From NCBI GenBank assembly GCA_963556145.1, contig OY744464.1:3472001-3536000 (forward strand): 64,000 nt of DNA, in the 5' to 3' direction. Of this stretch, positions 34,301-45,840 are shown in pieces. The first letter of the stretch is position 1. Every line of letters starts with the position of its first letter. A program made the position numbers and the translations under genes. The notes beneath the pieces are model-generated. The model had not been told where the DNA came from and ran no database searches. It saw only the letters and a list, made by a program, of their open reading frames with translations. The stretch is from Hygrocybe punicea. Lineage: Eukaryota > Basidiomycota > Agaricomycetes > Agaricales > Hygrophoraceae.

Positions 34301-34849
34301 ATGACATCGGATGAAGTCATGAAATTGCAACCACCGCCGAGGAACCCTGTGCTTGCCGCATATGATTTAGAGCCCGAAGCTTATGTGTTGAGAGTTGTGG
34401 AGAGGGTGCAGAGTACAGCGTTGCAGGATGCATTGCTAGTTCTGCCCTTTGGGAAAGTAGTTTCGTTGATGGGATATCTCAACATTTGGGTTCAGAAAGT
34501 TGGCGCCTGCTCTTCCTCAGCAGTTCCTTGGGCTAACCTCATGTTTCAGGAATGGAATATCACCTTGGTTTCTCGCATCACATTCTTCATGCTGAAAACT
34601 CATCACCATCAGATCGTTGCCAACCGCGTCATGCGAACAGCCCTCATTCCTCTGCGAAAACACTTACGTGCGGCTCTCCGGCGACAGAAAGAAATCATTG
34701 GATATAACCTTGCGGCTTTGCATCACATTCGACGTCGAATTGAAACAGAGCGGACCGCTCAATTTTACGAAGAGGAGCTCGACGAGGAGAAGGTACGTGC
34801 CAGAATTGCGGAAGGGAAGAAGAGGAAGCATATCAGTCTGAAGGCTTAG
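31346..34849 (+). CDS. UTP12: U3 snoRNP protein UTP12/DIP2 (WDR3)
   Basis: WD40 component of the UTP-B subcomplex of the small-subunit processome (nucleolar 18S rRNA maturation). Two tandem propellers are visible through repeat ends such as [69 protein letters not shown] and [13 protein letters not shown] basic insert rich in Lys/Arg/Glu sits around 32425-32510 ([17 protein letters not shown]). After the propellers comes a helical Utp12 C-terminal domain ([16 protein letters not shown]..., [18 protein letters not shown]) ending RKHISLKA. The start [12 protein letters not shown] joins AFGLVC over the first intron, the classic WDR3 N-terminus. More than ten short introns, all consistent in frame. 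Confidence 0.92.
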
Positions 34850-35023
34850 ATAAGGTATAATCATAATGAGCGTGGTAATGATAATACAGAGAAACTTCTA
34901 CAAATCTACAAGGACATCACTCATGGAGAATAGTAGTTCGTCTTCCAGCTCCAAACTACGCCTCTTTGGGACCCCAAAGATGGTCGTTCCTGTGCAAAAA
35001 TGGATGTTAACTCTGGCTTCCAA

Positions 35024-35903
35024 TCAAAAAAGTACTCGCCATTGGGTAGGCGGAGTCGCGAGTCTCATCTGAACGGATAACGACCCTTCACTTAGCGAGG
35101 CCAGCTGGCTAAATGCGCCTCGGGTGAGATCGACGTGCTTGGAGCCTTTGGGACATCCCTCGCATGTGTCAACGACTCTTACAAATACACATTTTTGTGA
35201 CGAGTGGCATACTAGGACACGACATACGAAAGACAGATACAGCAGTAGTCCAGGAGACACAACACTGACGTACATTGGAGAAATGCAAAGCACTTGGGTC
35301 GTGTGTTCCAGCCTTCTAGAGTGAGCGCGCAAACAAATGAATCGTCCTGAATTACGGGAGTTACATTACTGCAGCAATTATGGGAAATTGCAGTCAGAAT
35401 ACTCACTGTAGGAGCCCAACCCGTTTTCGACCAGCAGCTTGGGTTGAGTAAGTCGTGACCAGTATACCTGAAGATCAAAGCAATCTGCAACTGTTCTCAT
35501 ATGCACCCAGTAATCAAGAGACTCGCCATGTTATGACGACGCTTATGCTGTCTCCAATCGCCTGGATCGCTTCCACAACTGTACTTCCAAGTCGCTGCTT
35601 TGAGGCAGATGGCGATGTTGAATGTTTGGTTGCTCTCTGCCAGAAGCTCGAGGCATTCGCGTCGTCCGACAAGTCAGATCCTGAGTAGTGTGATCCGCGA
35701 TATTTGTACTGAAGGTTGGTGACATTAACGTTCTGCCAGCCGTCTCGTGCGTCGAATTTGTAAGAATCGCCAAGTGAGTGCGCCCTGGAGTACCGGCTCT
35801 GCAACGTAGCACGCACTGTCCCAAGATCGGCACGAACGGTGGGCGTGACAGAGAGTGCAGCGAACAAAAATACAAGAATAAGGAAATTAACTGAGAGGGG
35901 CAT
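35024..35903 (-). CDS. secreted RlpA-like/double-psi barrel protein
   Basis: Begins with a clear signal peptide (VNFLILVFLFAALSVTPTVRA, cleavage near residue 25), then a Ser/Asn/Tyr-rich linker with possible N-glycosylation (NVTN, NASS). The C-terminal domain is a double-psi beta barrel of the RlpA/expansin-like type: ITWYTGHDLLNPSCW, then DDSFVCALTLEGWNTRPKCF, then KCVFVRVVDTCEGCPKGSKH and VDLTRGAFSQLASLSEGSL. The VVDxCxGC and DLTxGAF motifs are diagnostic. Four or more Cys suggest disulfides. Several small introns interrupt the domain. Such basidiomycete proteins are extracellular and often wall-associated; enzymatic activity is not shown. Divergent from IMP4 across 116 bp. Confidence 0.82.
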
Positions 35904-36019
35904 TAAAATCGTCTGCGGGGAAATTACAAGGTAGCCGTAAAGATATCAGATTAATATTAATATTGACGTCATATATGTAAACTTGAACACACACAAAAAT
36001 TTAAAGTCACGTGCACATC

Positions 36020-37268
36020 ATGGTGAGTTTTCTGAGTAACTCCTCTTGAACGCTGTATCACGGATCTGTATATCTTAGCTTCGTCGACAAGCCCGCGAGC
36101 GACGCCAATATGTCTACGCAAAATCACTGGAGGCTCAAGAACGACAGACATATGAACGGAAACAACAATTGAAGGATGCCTTGGCAAGCGGCAAATCATT
36201 ACCCACGGAGTTGAAGAAAGGTGCCAAAAAAATAGGAAATGATCTTGCTTTTGACGAGGCACAGGCGGGTAAGGATGTTTAGGAACGAATTCGTTTTCTT
36301 CAAGTTGTATGGAGCATTCATTGTCTAGAACCCACCACACACATCGACAACGAGTACTCTCGTGCTGGAATCCAAGACCCAAAAATCGTAATCACCACCT
36401 CGAGAGACCCAAGTTCGAAGCTGCTCCAGTTTGCCAAAGTACGTCTAATCGATAGGCCAAAATGTGGGTAATTTCACGACGAATATTTGTTTATCTCAGG
36501 AAATGAGGCTGGTTTTTCCAAATTCTCATCGAATAAATCGCGGAAACTATGTGGTAAAGGATTTGGCCGATGCTTGCAGAGCAAACGACATTACCGATTT
36601 GATCGTTTTACATGAACATCGTGGCATCCCAGGTGGGTACATTTATGGGACGACTTTCCTGTGGAGCTCATGCGTCCCAACAAGATGCCATGATTGTTTC
36701 ACACTTTCCACACGGGCCAACGGTCTTTTTCACTCTGAATAATGTTACCCTGCGACATGACATTGCCTCTTACAAATCTTCCACCGTCTCCGAGCAATAC
36801 CCTCACCTAATTTTTGAAAATTTCACTTCGAAATTGGGCGAACGTATACAAGACATCCTTAAGTTCTTATTTCCGGTGCCAAAAGAAGACAGTAAGCGAG
36901 TGATGACATTCGCAAATGAGGATGATTTTATATCGTTTCGGTCAGTGATATCGGATTGCGTTTGTAGATTGTTAATACGATGTCGTGCTAGACATCATGT
37001 ATTTGTCAAGATTTCCCGCCAGATTCAGTTGGAGGAGGTTGGTCCACGATTGGAGATGAAACGTAAGCTCGCGACCGGGTTTCTCGATACCTTCTGCCCT
37101 TGCTGACATCTTTCAGCATACGAAATTCGACAGGGGACAATTGAACAGACTGAATCAGAACGGGAATGGGTGCTTTCACATTATTCACGGACAGCGAAGA
37201 AAAGAAAAGTACTTTCTGGTCCCACACCGCTTTCTGATTCTCGGCCGAACAAACAATTCCGTCGTTGA
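36020..37268 (+). CDS. IMP4: U3 snoRNP protein IMP4
   Basis: Brix-domain protein of the Mpp10-Imp3-Imp4 complex that guides U3 pairing with pre-rRNA in the nucleolus. Exon 1 is only the ATG (36020-36022); exon 2 starts at 36079 with [20 protein letters not shown], the typical IMP4 start. Brix-domain blocks: [58 protein letters not shown], then [56 protein letters not shown] and [10 protein letters not shown]. The C-terminus is basic ([11 protein letters not shown]). Length about 300 residues as in yeast. Five introns keep phase. Confidence 0.94.
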
Positions 37269-38933
37269 CGTATTTCTTTGATTCCATTCGTTTATTCCGG
37301 CCCCCGGAGAACCATTGAATTGACAATATGATGTGCCCCGTCTTCTCAATTGCTCCGGTCTCGGACTATACAAGACTGAAACATGATTGGCAATCATCCA
37401 CTGTAATGAACTTGATACTATTTCTGTGGACTGGCATAATGAGACAAGTGTTAGAAAAAGACCCAAGGACATAAGAATTTGGGCATGATCATATCTCTCT
37501 CCAATGGCTGCTTGCCTATATATAGTAGCCAAATCCCGATGTCATCCGAGATAGCCCGTCAGCCGAGATAGTCGTCCATTCCTTCGTTTATATTAGTTGA
37601 GGGGGACATGCACCGGAACATTGAAATCAATCAGGGGAATATTGTGCAAAGCGAACTCGGCACCAGACATCAAGATACCCAAGAAGAGATATAACCGAGA
37701 CAACCAAATTGCAGAAACGACCGAGAATGAAGGGTGAGCAACTGACGTTCAGATCCGAAGAACAAGGGATAAGATCATAAGAATAACATACATCTCATGA
37801 TGGATTTCTTCTACTCGAGGATGACTTGTGACCAAAAAGTTTCGGTCACCTCAACATGCCTGTGCGATTTAACTCTCTCCGATGACAACGTTGATGGAGT
37901 GAAAATCCAGCTTTCCTAATGAAGTGCGCATTACCCGCAGAGACTATCATTACCCGCAGAGACTATCATTATCGTTGTCAGGAGAAGCTGCGACACGTCT
38001 CGATGTGAACAGATACCGGCATCATGAGTGAATTTACGTTGGATTTCTCACAAGGATCGTTGACCATTGAATTTTCGAAAGCCTGAAACTAGTACTTCCT
38101 TTGCAAAACATCCGTTTGGTTACCGTTACCAGTAGTCGCATTGCAGTCGCATTGAGCTCATACTAGTATCTGACCAAGAGACCGAGGTGTCCCGGAGCCT
38201 GATTGTCAAACGTGGGATTAGGGGAGTCTTGAGGACAAGGTACACGAGAACACGGTGTCGGATACCGAATCTTTGGTAGGGGCGTCGTCAACGTGCCCTG
38301 ATCATGAGTGTGCCGATACTATCCTACCAGTCTTGTGACCGTCGGGACGCCTCAGTTCGTGATGTGGAGGCTTGGAGGCTACATTCAACATGCTGGAAAC
38401 GAGGACCCAACCCTCGTTTTTGAACTAACAAAAGAAATCGGTGTCGTTCCCGACTGCCGAATATTTCATAAGGTGGAAGGGACGACTGTCCGTGGGTGTT
38501 TGTGTAATATCCTGACTGCAACCCTTCGATTCCATTTTGAAGACGTTGATCAGCATTCAAGCAAGACAAGCCCGTACTCATCTCTGGCGATGATGCGTGA
38601 TGGGCCAGGTTTCAGTCTTGCGATCCTTTGCAATAGATGCGGGTAACTGTCAAGTTGCGCCCTGAACGACCTGTTAGGCCTAACCAAAAGAAAAATGAAT
38701 ATCAGATGCTGTTACACCCGCTAGGTTGCTGATGATAACGTGTAGCCCCTGCTCCTGACATCTGGTGATGCAATATTCCCGTCGGGAGTTACCGATCTGT
38801 TCTGGTTTTTGCACCTATGCTCGCGTATAATAAACCCAAGTTCTGGTCTGCCGTACTTTCTTTTCTCACTTCCTATCGCCTGCCTTGGTCGATGCCCGCC
38901 AGAGGCTGTAGTCCATAACCCTCAATTTGCTCA
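37269..38933. other. 1.66-kb region without a supported gene
   Basis: Between IMP4 and the Ser/Pro-rich gene. Contains a 19-bp tandem repeat (37929-37966). A 112-codon open stretch on + (38308-38646) and an overlapping one on - are not supported by motifs or splice joins; one is at most real. The 3' part before 38934 is probably the promoter and 5' UTR of the next gene (CT-rich stretch TTTCTTTTCTCACTTCC at 38857). Confidence 0.45.
37929..37966 (+). repeat. 19-bp tandem duplication
   Basis: Two perfect adjacent copies of CATTACCCGCAGAGACTAT followed by a partial third (CATTAT). It lies in noncoding sequence; probably a slippage product. Confidence 0.7.
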
Positions 38934-40618
38934 ATGAAGTCCATCTCGTTCATACCCAAGAGCTGGAGGACTCGGAAGAGCAAGGCTTCTTCCTCCTCGA
39001 AACAAGGCAGCCTTTCTGAAACTCGCATACATTTCCCCAGCGACAGTGCCAGCAGTACATCCAGTACTCTCGCCGACCCAATTATCAAAGTAAGAGATCA
39101 GTCGTATTCTTCCGGCAAGCTTCGAGACGTGCGCCCCGACTATACACAAAGCCACCAGTCTGCTAATAATCCAACCCCGGGTGGTCCATCCACTCTTCGG
39201 CCAGGATCTAGCTCAAACAAACTCGAACCTTCATTTCTGGTTGCTAATACGCCCGATCGCACTCCGTTTGATTCATCACGCGAGTTTGCACCCCGTCGTC
39301 ATCCCGCTTCATTCGAAAATCCCCGTCCTACCTTGCAATCCCCGTCCAGTCCTACTTCACCCCGCAAGTCCGGGTCAATGGCTCCCCTGAAGGCCTCTTC
39401 ATCAACAGATTCCTCGCGTTCGCCCATCTCACGTGCTGGCGGCCTACACTCGCAGAAGAGTATGCCTGAGTTAGATTGTACGTGGAGAGGCTTTTTAGAT
39501 GATGTGAAGGAGAGCGATGATTCCATTCGATTGAACCGCGACTCAATTGGCGAGAAAGATTCGAATCAGAGCCCTATCGAATTCTACGACTTAGAGACAT
39601 CTCGCCGTAGCGCAAACACAGGCCGCCCTCTAAAGTCAGGACAACGATCCTCTACCAGTCCGGCATCCAACAGAATCCGGCCTAGATCCAACAGTCGGTC
39701 TGAAACTACTTCCGCAAAAAATCCATCATCAACTTCCTATTTACCACATACCTCAGAGAATCGAAGCGTTATTCTACCGAGCGAAGAAACTCCTGGTCCA
39801 TCTAAACTCCCAACTCTTGCCCACCATCAACGTGACATCAGTGCCGATTTTCCGCTCTCCCTATTTCCTGTGCCTCCACCACTCATTCAAAATCCCACCA
39901 TCAAACCTCGTTTATTACCCCATTCTTCAGCCTCCCAATTGCCTTTGCAAGTAAGGGATGAGACTTCCGTTCCGACACCCACTTCTCAACTATCAAGTCT
40001 CCCTCCCCTGCCCACACGCAAGCATCCACCGAAACCGCTGGAGCTACGCAATTTCGCGACCACAGAAGAACTCCCTTCCCCCCTCGATTCACCGTCGCTC
40101 GTTACACCCGTAACGCCGCGGTCCCCACCAAATCCACATTCTATTCGTACGGCTACGTCAATGTCTCCGATTTCGATCTTGAAGAAAAAATCGTCACGAG
40201 GTTCTAGCAGCCGCCCATATACTAGCCCCCCACCAACGCCGCCGACTACGCCAGATTATTTTGGTTATACATCTTCTAGGTGCGAAATATCTCAACCGGA
40301 ATACCCACCCGAACGTCCAAGCCTCCGTCCAGCATACTCCAGTTCTCATCTTCGAGGATTCACCATGCCCCCTCCAGGCGCCCATAGGGCTACAATGAGT
40401 GAATCCGTGAATCCACTTTCTCGGAAAGCAGATGTGAAAACGCAGAGAATATCAAGGTCTGAAGTTTCGATGGCCAGCAAGCCGCTCCAGAAAGATGCGT
40501 ACATGGTGAGGAACAGATTTCTTCGTCAGCCCGATAAGATAATTGACTTGTTCCCGAGCAGTATCCACGTCCTGCTCCGGAGCCTGCATCGCAGGTTCAG
40601 TGGGGATACGCGGTTTGA
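38934..40618 (+). CDS. Ser/Pro-rich hypothetical protein
   Basis: A long first exon from 38934 to 40505 encodes about 524 residues of low-complexity, Ser/Pro/Arg-rich sequence with many SP/TP sites (TSPRKSGS, PYTSPPPTPPTTPDYFG), typical of a phosphoregulated disordered protein. Reading straight on gives a Leu/Arg-rich tail ending at 40625. Removing an intron from 40506 (GTGAGG) to about 40558 instead gives QYPRPAPEPASQ and a clean end VQWGYAV with stop at 40616-40618, which fits the composition better; I choose that model. No transmembrane or catalytic motif. Function not recognised. Possible alternative: a longer gene with upstream exons. Confidence 0.6.
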
Positions 40619-40938
40619 CTTCTGATCCAACGGGTATACTTGCCTTCAGCGTATAAGCCGCATACAAATTAGCAACCGATTGGCAGGAATCCTCTCAGGT
40701 TATTTCTTGCGGGCATCTCTGTACTTGTCTCAAATCCGATAGAGGTTTTTTCGATTTTTATAAGCAACTTTCGACCAAGAACTTGAATGTGCCGTTGGCA
40801 GGAGACGTGCTGCCACTGTTAGCGAAGCCAACGTCTCGATTCGACTTACACTGAAGAAGGATTAGCCAGAGGCAATCTGGCGCAGCACCAGAAGTTAAGT
40901 TCAAAGAAATTATTCACGAGAGGAGAAAGCGAAATCAT
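40619..40938. other. convergent 3' region
   Basis: The 320 bp between the stop codons of the Ser/Pro-rich gene and VMA21. No coding signal; expected to be the two 3' UTRs. Confidence 0.5.
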
Positions 40939-41296
40939 TCAGCGGTCTTTTCTTGATTCTGTACTCTTATCCGCCAACTGTCGATCCTCCGACAACGACG
41001 TCAAGATGTATCCCACAAGGACTACATTAGCAGCCAATACGGCGGTCATCGCAGCGTAAATGCCATTATCTGAGACCATTAATGTTTCAGAGCGCTGATT
41101 TAATAATTATGTCTGGACTTACCATCCCATAGGTATCTCAGAGAAACAAAATACAATGTAATGGGAACGATCGCAAGTGAGAGGCTGAATGCGATGAGCT
41201 TTGCGAGGATCGCCCTGGCGTTCACTTGGTTCACTGTAAGCAGACAGTGGTCGAGCAACCGCACCTCTGAACATTGCCTTCTGGTTGGTTGCTCAT
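40939..41296 (-). CDS. VMA21: V-ATPase assembly factor VMA21
   Basis: Small ER membrane chaperone for assembly of the V0 sector of the vacuolar ATPase. About 94 residues. Two membrane hairpin segments: LAKLIAFSLSLAIVPITLYF and AAMTAVLAANVVLVGYILTS, separated by SLRYLWDDNGIY, then a charged tail EDRQLADKSTESRKDR. This two-TM layout with the NVVLVGYI motif is the family hallmark. Intron 2 uses GT-AG. For the first intron the reading MSNQPE|VNQVNARAI requires a GC donor at 41277 (AAG|GCAATG) and acceptor ending at 41234; a GT-donor alternative would start MFRVNQ instead. A C-terminal dilysine-like basic end is present. It shares a 97-bp promoter with ALG8. Confidence 0.78.
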
Positions 41297-41393
41297 CGTT
41301 GGATGTGTAGTGTTGTAAATATTTATTTGTTTATTTTTAGCGAGTCTTATCTAACCAACCTAACCACACGCCTTTATTACAACATGTACAAGA

Positions 41394-43687
41394 GCAGCAC
41401 TTCGTTTCCTCGCGGTAACTTTAAAGATGTCGCAAAACACCCACCCGCGCACCAGCATCCAGCTGGGAAACGAGATTATTGGTTTCAGTGGAATTTGGAA
41501 ACATCAGATTGGGATCTATTGTTTCTGTCAACGTTTATAAAGATTATTCTCTTTCCTGCCTAGTGAGTTTGCAACATTGTGATGGTGTGGCATTCACGAA
41601 ATTATTGTTAAAGTCGTTCAACAGACTTCGAAGTGCATAGAAATTGGCTTGCCATAGCGCATTCACTTCCAATGTCACGATGGTATTATGACGTGAGTCC
41701 ATCCATTCTTTGAATTGCCGTGGATCTCAGCAACATGATGTAGACTACGTCTGAATGGAGTGAGAACAGCTCTGTGTAGCCTCTGGAAGACATACTCAGT
41801 ATTTATGGCCATAATAGCACTGGACTACCCCCCTTTCTTTGCCTACTTTGAGAAACTCCTGTCACTCCCTGCGTTCCTCATTGACCCTCGAATGGTTGAT
41901 CTCAATAATCTCAACTATGGGGCTTGGACTGTCGTTGCCTATCAACGCTCTACCGTGATCTTGACAGAGTTGGTCCTCGGTGCCGTACTTCTCAGGTAGT
42001 CAACACTCTAGCTCCATTTCCACCTCATTAATGAGTTCGTATAGATTTGTGCGTGGAGCTGTCGACCCACCAACTCAACGGATCATATCAGCATCATTGT
42101 TCCTTCATCCCGGATTTCTCATGGTCGACCATATACACTTTCAGTACAATGGTTTCATGTTTGGCATTCTACTTTGGTCCATCCTGATGTTGCGCGACGT
42201 AGGTGCTAGCTGATATAGTTTCATCTCTTTCATATGTAAGCATGGGCTGAAACAGGGAAATAAACTCGCCAGTGGTGTCCTATTTGCGGTCTTGCTTAAC
42301 TTCAAGCATATTTACATGTACTTAGCGGTATGTCGCCGTATTTACACCCCCATTTCGCTGAGGTCATATTTGCTGCTAGCCCGCTTATTTTATCTACTTG
42401 CTCCGCACGTTCTGTCTCTCTCCTTCGGGGCACATCCAACCTACCCGATTCCTCGCTCTCGCGAATGCCGTCATCGCGGTTTTTGTGTTGTCCCTGGGCC
42501 CTTTCATTATCATGGGCCAAATTCCACAATTGTTTTCGAGACTTTTCCCATTCAAACGTGGTTTGAACCATGCTTATTGGGCCCCGAATGCTTGGGCTTT
42601 AGTTACCGCTGCTGATCGTGTTTTGTTGCAATGTAAGCATTTCCAATTTGTGTCGCGTATTGCTATGTTGACAGAGCATAATGTGTGTTTGATAGATGTT
42701 AAGCGCGCGGGTGTGAACCTCCCAGTAAATGTATCCGGCATTTCCTCGAGTTCAAGAGGCCTCGTAGGCGACACAATCTTTGCTATTCTCCCGGACATCA
42801 AACCTATTCATACATTCATAATAACAATCGCTTTCCAATCTGTAAGTTAACCAAGAAATTGTCACGGTATACATTCCATTCTAATTGAGGGGAATACCAC
42901 ACAGATTTTCCTGATTAAACTGTGGTTCATGCCGACGTATCGATCATTTTTGACAGCGCTAACCTTGTGCGGCTATGCCTCCTTCATGTTTGGCTGGCAC
43001 GTCCACGAAAAAGCCATATTACTGGTTCTGGTCCCACTCAGGTATACGTTTCCTCACTGTATTTCCATCCACTGATTACTGATGTTCCGTGTGTTCTGCG
43101 CAGTCTGCTAGCAGCCGAAAACCAAGCATATTTCCGCACATTTATGCTGGCCAGTGTTTCAGGAGTTTTCTCATTATTTCCGTTAATCTTTACACCAGCA
43201 GGTGGATATGTTGTTTCGCCTATACATCCAGCTTTGGCATCTAACCTATATATGAACAGAATCCTTCGTCAAAGTCATTTATTCGGTATTGTGGGCAATA
43301 TTCGTATTCAAACCCCTGAATAAACGGGTGTACGAGTACGCGTCGCTTTCATGGGGTTACCCAGAGGCACTAACTCATCACCTCTCAAGGTTCCCTCCAT
43401 CCCTCCTCTATGTTGTCATCGATTTCCTCGAAAAGCTCTACATAGCGGGATTTCCACTCCTCCTGTTCTTTGTCACGTTCTTCCCCATCCTCGCCCGCAA
43501 AATTTTCCTCTTGGTTTCTAACTCAGAAAGTTGTATACCCGTAGATGCATTTTCATGTCCAGAACCTCAAGATCAGGCTGGGGTGGTGTCCACAGAATTT
43601 TTACCTCTTATGTTGACGAGCGTGTATTGCGCGGCGGGACTAGTTTGGGCGTTCTTACGGTTATCGGTTCTGTATATGAGACAATAG
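41394..43687 (+). CDS. ALG8: dolichyl-glucose alpha-1,3-glucosyltransferase ALG8
   Basis: ER multi-pass glycosyltransferase (ALG6/ALG8 family, GT57) that adds the second glucose to the lipid-linked N-glycan precursor. Seen: [23 protein letters not shown], then [15 protein letters not shown], the LDYPP loop being the catalytic luminal signature; [66 protein letters not shown] (the HVHEKA motif). At least ten hydrophobic segments follow. About ten short introns; all joins examined keep phase. The C-terminus ends with [10 protein letters not shown] at 43687. ALG8 rather than ALG6 is favoured by [15 protein letters not shown] and the APNAWAL block. Start Met at 41394 is the most upstream reasonable one. 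Confidence 0.9.
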
Positions 43688-43749
43688 TGATTCTCAGGAA
43701 TATCACTGGTTACAACAAAGACGTGTCATCGGTGATAAGAAAGTGATGG

Positions 43750-45584
43750 TTACTTTTTGGAGATGTGGACGACTGAGGATCTTAAGATTACATACATGGT
43801 ATAAATATTTGCCACTCACCATCCTCATCTTCAAGAATATGTTCTAAGCCGACTTTTTGACCTCGTGAATGCTTCGCGCTGGATCCCCACACAATCGCAC
43901 TGCACAAATAATACAGAGGACAATTTCGGATCCAGGTGCAGACTGTACAGAGAACTCACTACTTCATCTGCTTAGCAATCTCCTTATGAATTGAGTTGCA
44001 AAAATCCTCCACAGAGCATTTTCCGTGGCGCAACACGACGGGTTGACTGTAATCCGGAGGCAGTCCACGAGGCTTCGTGTACACACGCACCAAGTCAAGG
44101 GTCTCCCACATCACTTGGATAAGTTCATCCACATTCAACCATTCCTTGGAGGAGATCGGTACGCTTTTGGGGATTTTATAACTGGATGATATACTCGAGA
44201 TATTATTGATGGCAAGAAAAGAATAGACCAACGGACAGTAAATCGAGTTCTTCTATTGATATTGCGTCGATCTGGCGAAAGACAGTTGCTGCATGAGAGC
44301 TGGCTCAGCTACGCGCGGCACACCTTATTCAAGACCTGTTCAGAGGTCACCACTGTTCTACAGGAGGCTCACTGAAACGTGAACTCACAAATATTGCTGG
44401 AATGTATACTCTAAAGTGCGATTATTTTAGATGTTCAACGAGATAAGGCGCGCTTTGCATACCTGTTACCTTCGATGACATCCACTAAATCATCGGCTGT
44501 CGCACCAGGCTCTCGGATGGTGATGTCTACATTGTTGATTTTATACTCGCTAAGTATTGCTTTGATCTCATCTTGATCAAGGTTCGTAAGAGGGACAGTA
44601 TTTGTGATTGAAATTCCGCCCTTCTCCTTCCGACGAACTAGAATGGCCGGGGGCCGTTTATTCAGGCGAATGCCGAAACCTTCAAGCTCTGATTCGATGA
44701 GTCTCTTGTCCCCAAGCGGCTTGAGCACATCGAGAACAATAAAGATGAGGTTACATGTACGAGCAACTGAGTTGGACGGTGCCTTTAGTCTTTAGTGACG
44801 ATCTTCGAGTTTGAAGAGACGGTAAGGAGTCCGTACCGGCAATAACTTGGGAAACAACCGCGTTGAGAAAATGTTTGCGCCGTTTTGGGTGGGACTCGGA
44901 ACGTACCTTGACGACCTCTGCCTCTCCCGTCGTTTGCACCCTCGATGATACCGGCTAAAAGGGTGATGAACAAACCGTTTGCGAGGTCGTGTCAAATAGC
45001 TCACGTAGGTCAAGTATTTGTATTGGTGCGCCGTGCACCTTAACAGTACCAGGAACCGTGGTGAGAGTTGTGAAGTCGATTTCCGAAACTTCAGAGTGGG
45101 TGCCAGTAAGTTTTGACATCAATGTCGACTTGTGAAGGCTGTGCTATCAATAGGTCGCAGTTGCGGATTGACGTACGCGTACCTTCCCAACTGAGGGAAA
45201 GCCGACGAATCCCACAGACGCTATGCCTGTCCGGGCAACATCGAATCCTAGACCGCCACCGCCGCCACCGCCGGTTGGTGCGATGAGTTCTCGCCTGAGC
45301 TTGGCAAGTTTAGCTTTTAGTTGGCCCAAGTGATAACTAGTGGCCTTGTTTTTTTGGGCTGGGATCGCAGTGCACTGGCAGTTACTATTTATTTACTCAT
45401 TGTAGATGGTTGAAGAACACACTTTTGGCCTATGGTCCATTGCAAGAAACCTCAGCGCTCAGCAAGGATGTTACTTAGTATCTTATCTGCTCACCATCTC
45501 ATCTTCGATTTCCTTCCAGTAGATTAGACATAGGACTACAGAGGGCTTTTGCTAACTTACTTTTATTTTTTGAACGGTTGTCAT
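43750..45584 (-). CDS. RBG2: developmentally regulated GTP-binding protein DRG2/RBG2
   Basis: OBG/DRG-type GTPase associated with translating ribosomes. Read 3' to 5' on the window: [30 protein letters not shown] then [14 protein letters not shown] (G1 P-loop, split by an intron), [10 protein letters not shown] (G2), [20 protein letters not shown] (G3), the DRG-specific helical insert ([19 protein letters not shown]), a NKID-type G4 segment, then the TGS domain [34 protein letters not shown]. The end HILEDEDVVHISKK is formed by two further exons and is the classic DRG2 terminus (stop at 43750-43752). The N-terminus [14 protein letters not shown] and [17 protein letters not shown] fits DRG2; one short junction between these two could not be resolved. 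Confidence 0.9.
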
Positions 45585-45840
45585 CTTGCCAGTGGTGGCT
45601 CGGCAAGTCCCGCCCGACACAGCTCGAGGACAAAAACAAACTTCCCCATTTCCTTTCCCAACTTTCCCAACTTCAGCGCCCCGCCCATTCATTCCTTACC
45701 ACTGTCGCTCCCTTTTCGACTGAAGCCCCTGCCTATGCCACTGGCTGGTTCTGGTGTCTAACCACGCCTCGTCCCCGTTTCTTTCTATCTTGTCCCCGTT
45801 GCATAACAACAACTCTCAACTCTCAGCTGAACTTGAAGCG

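Noticed and set aside
38308..38646. 112-codon + frame, and an overlapping - frame
   Set aside because: Both sit on the same noncoding stretch without splice partners or family motifs.
45549..45840. Open frames just before KCH1 resembling a secreted N-terminus
   Set aside because: They do not splice to the conserved KCH1 start MCGGPAWKREIVPDHK and overlap the divergent DRG2 promoter.
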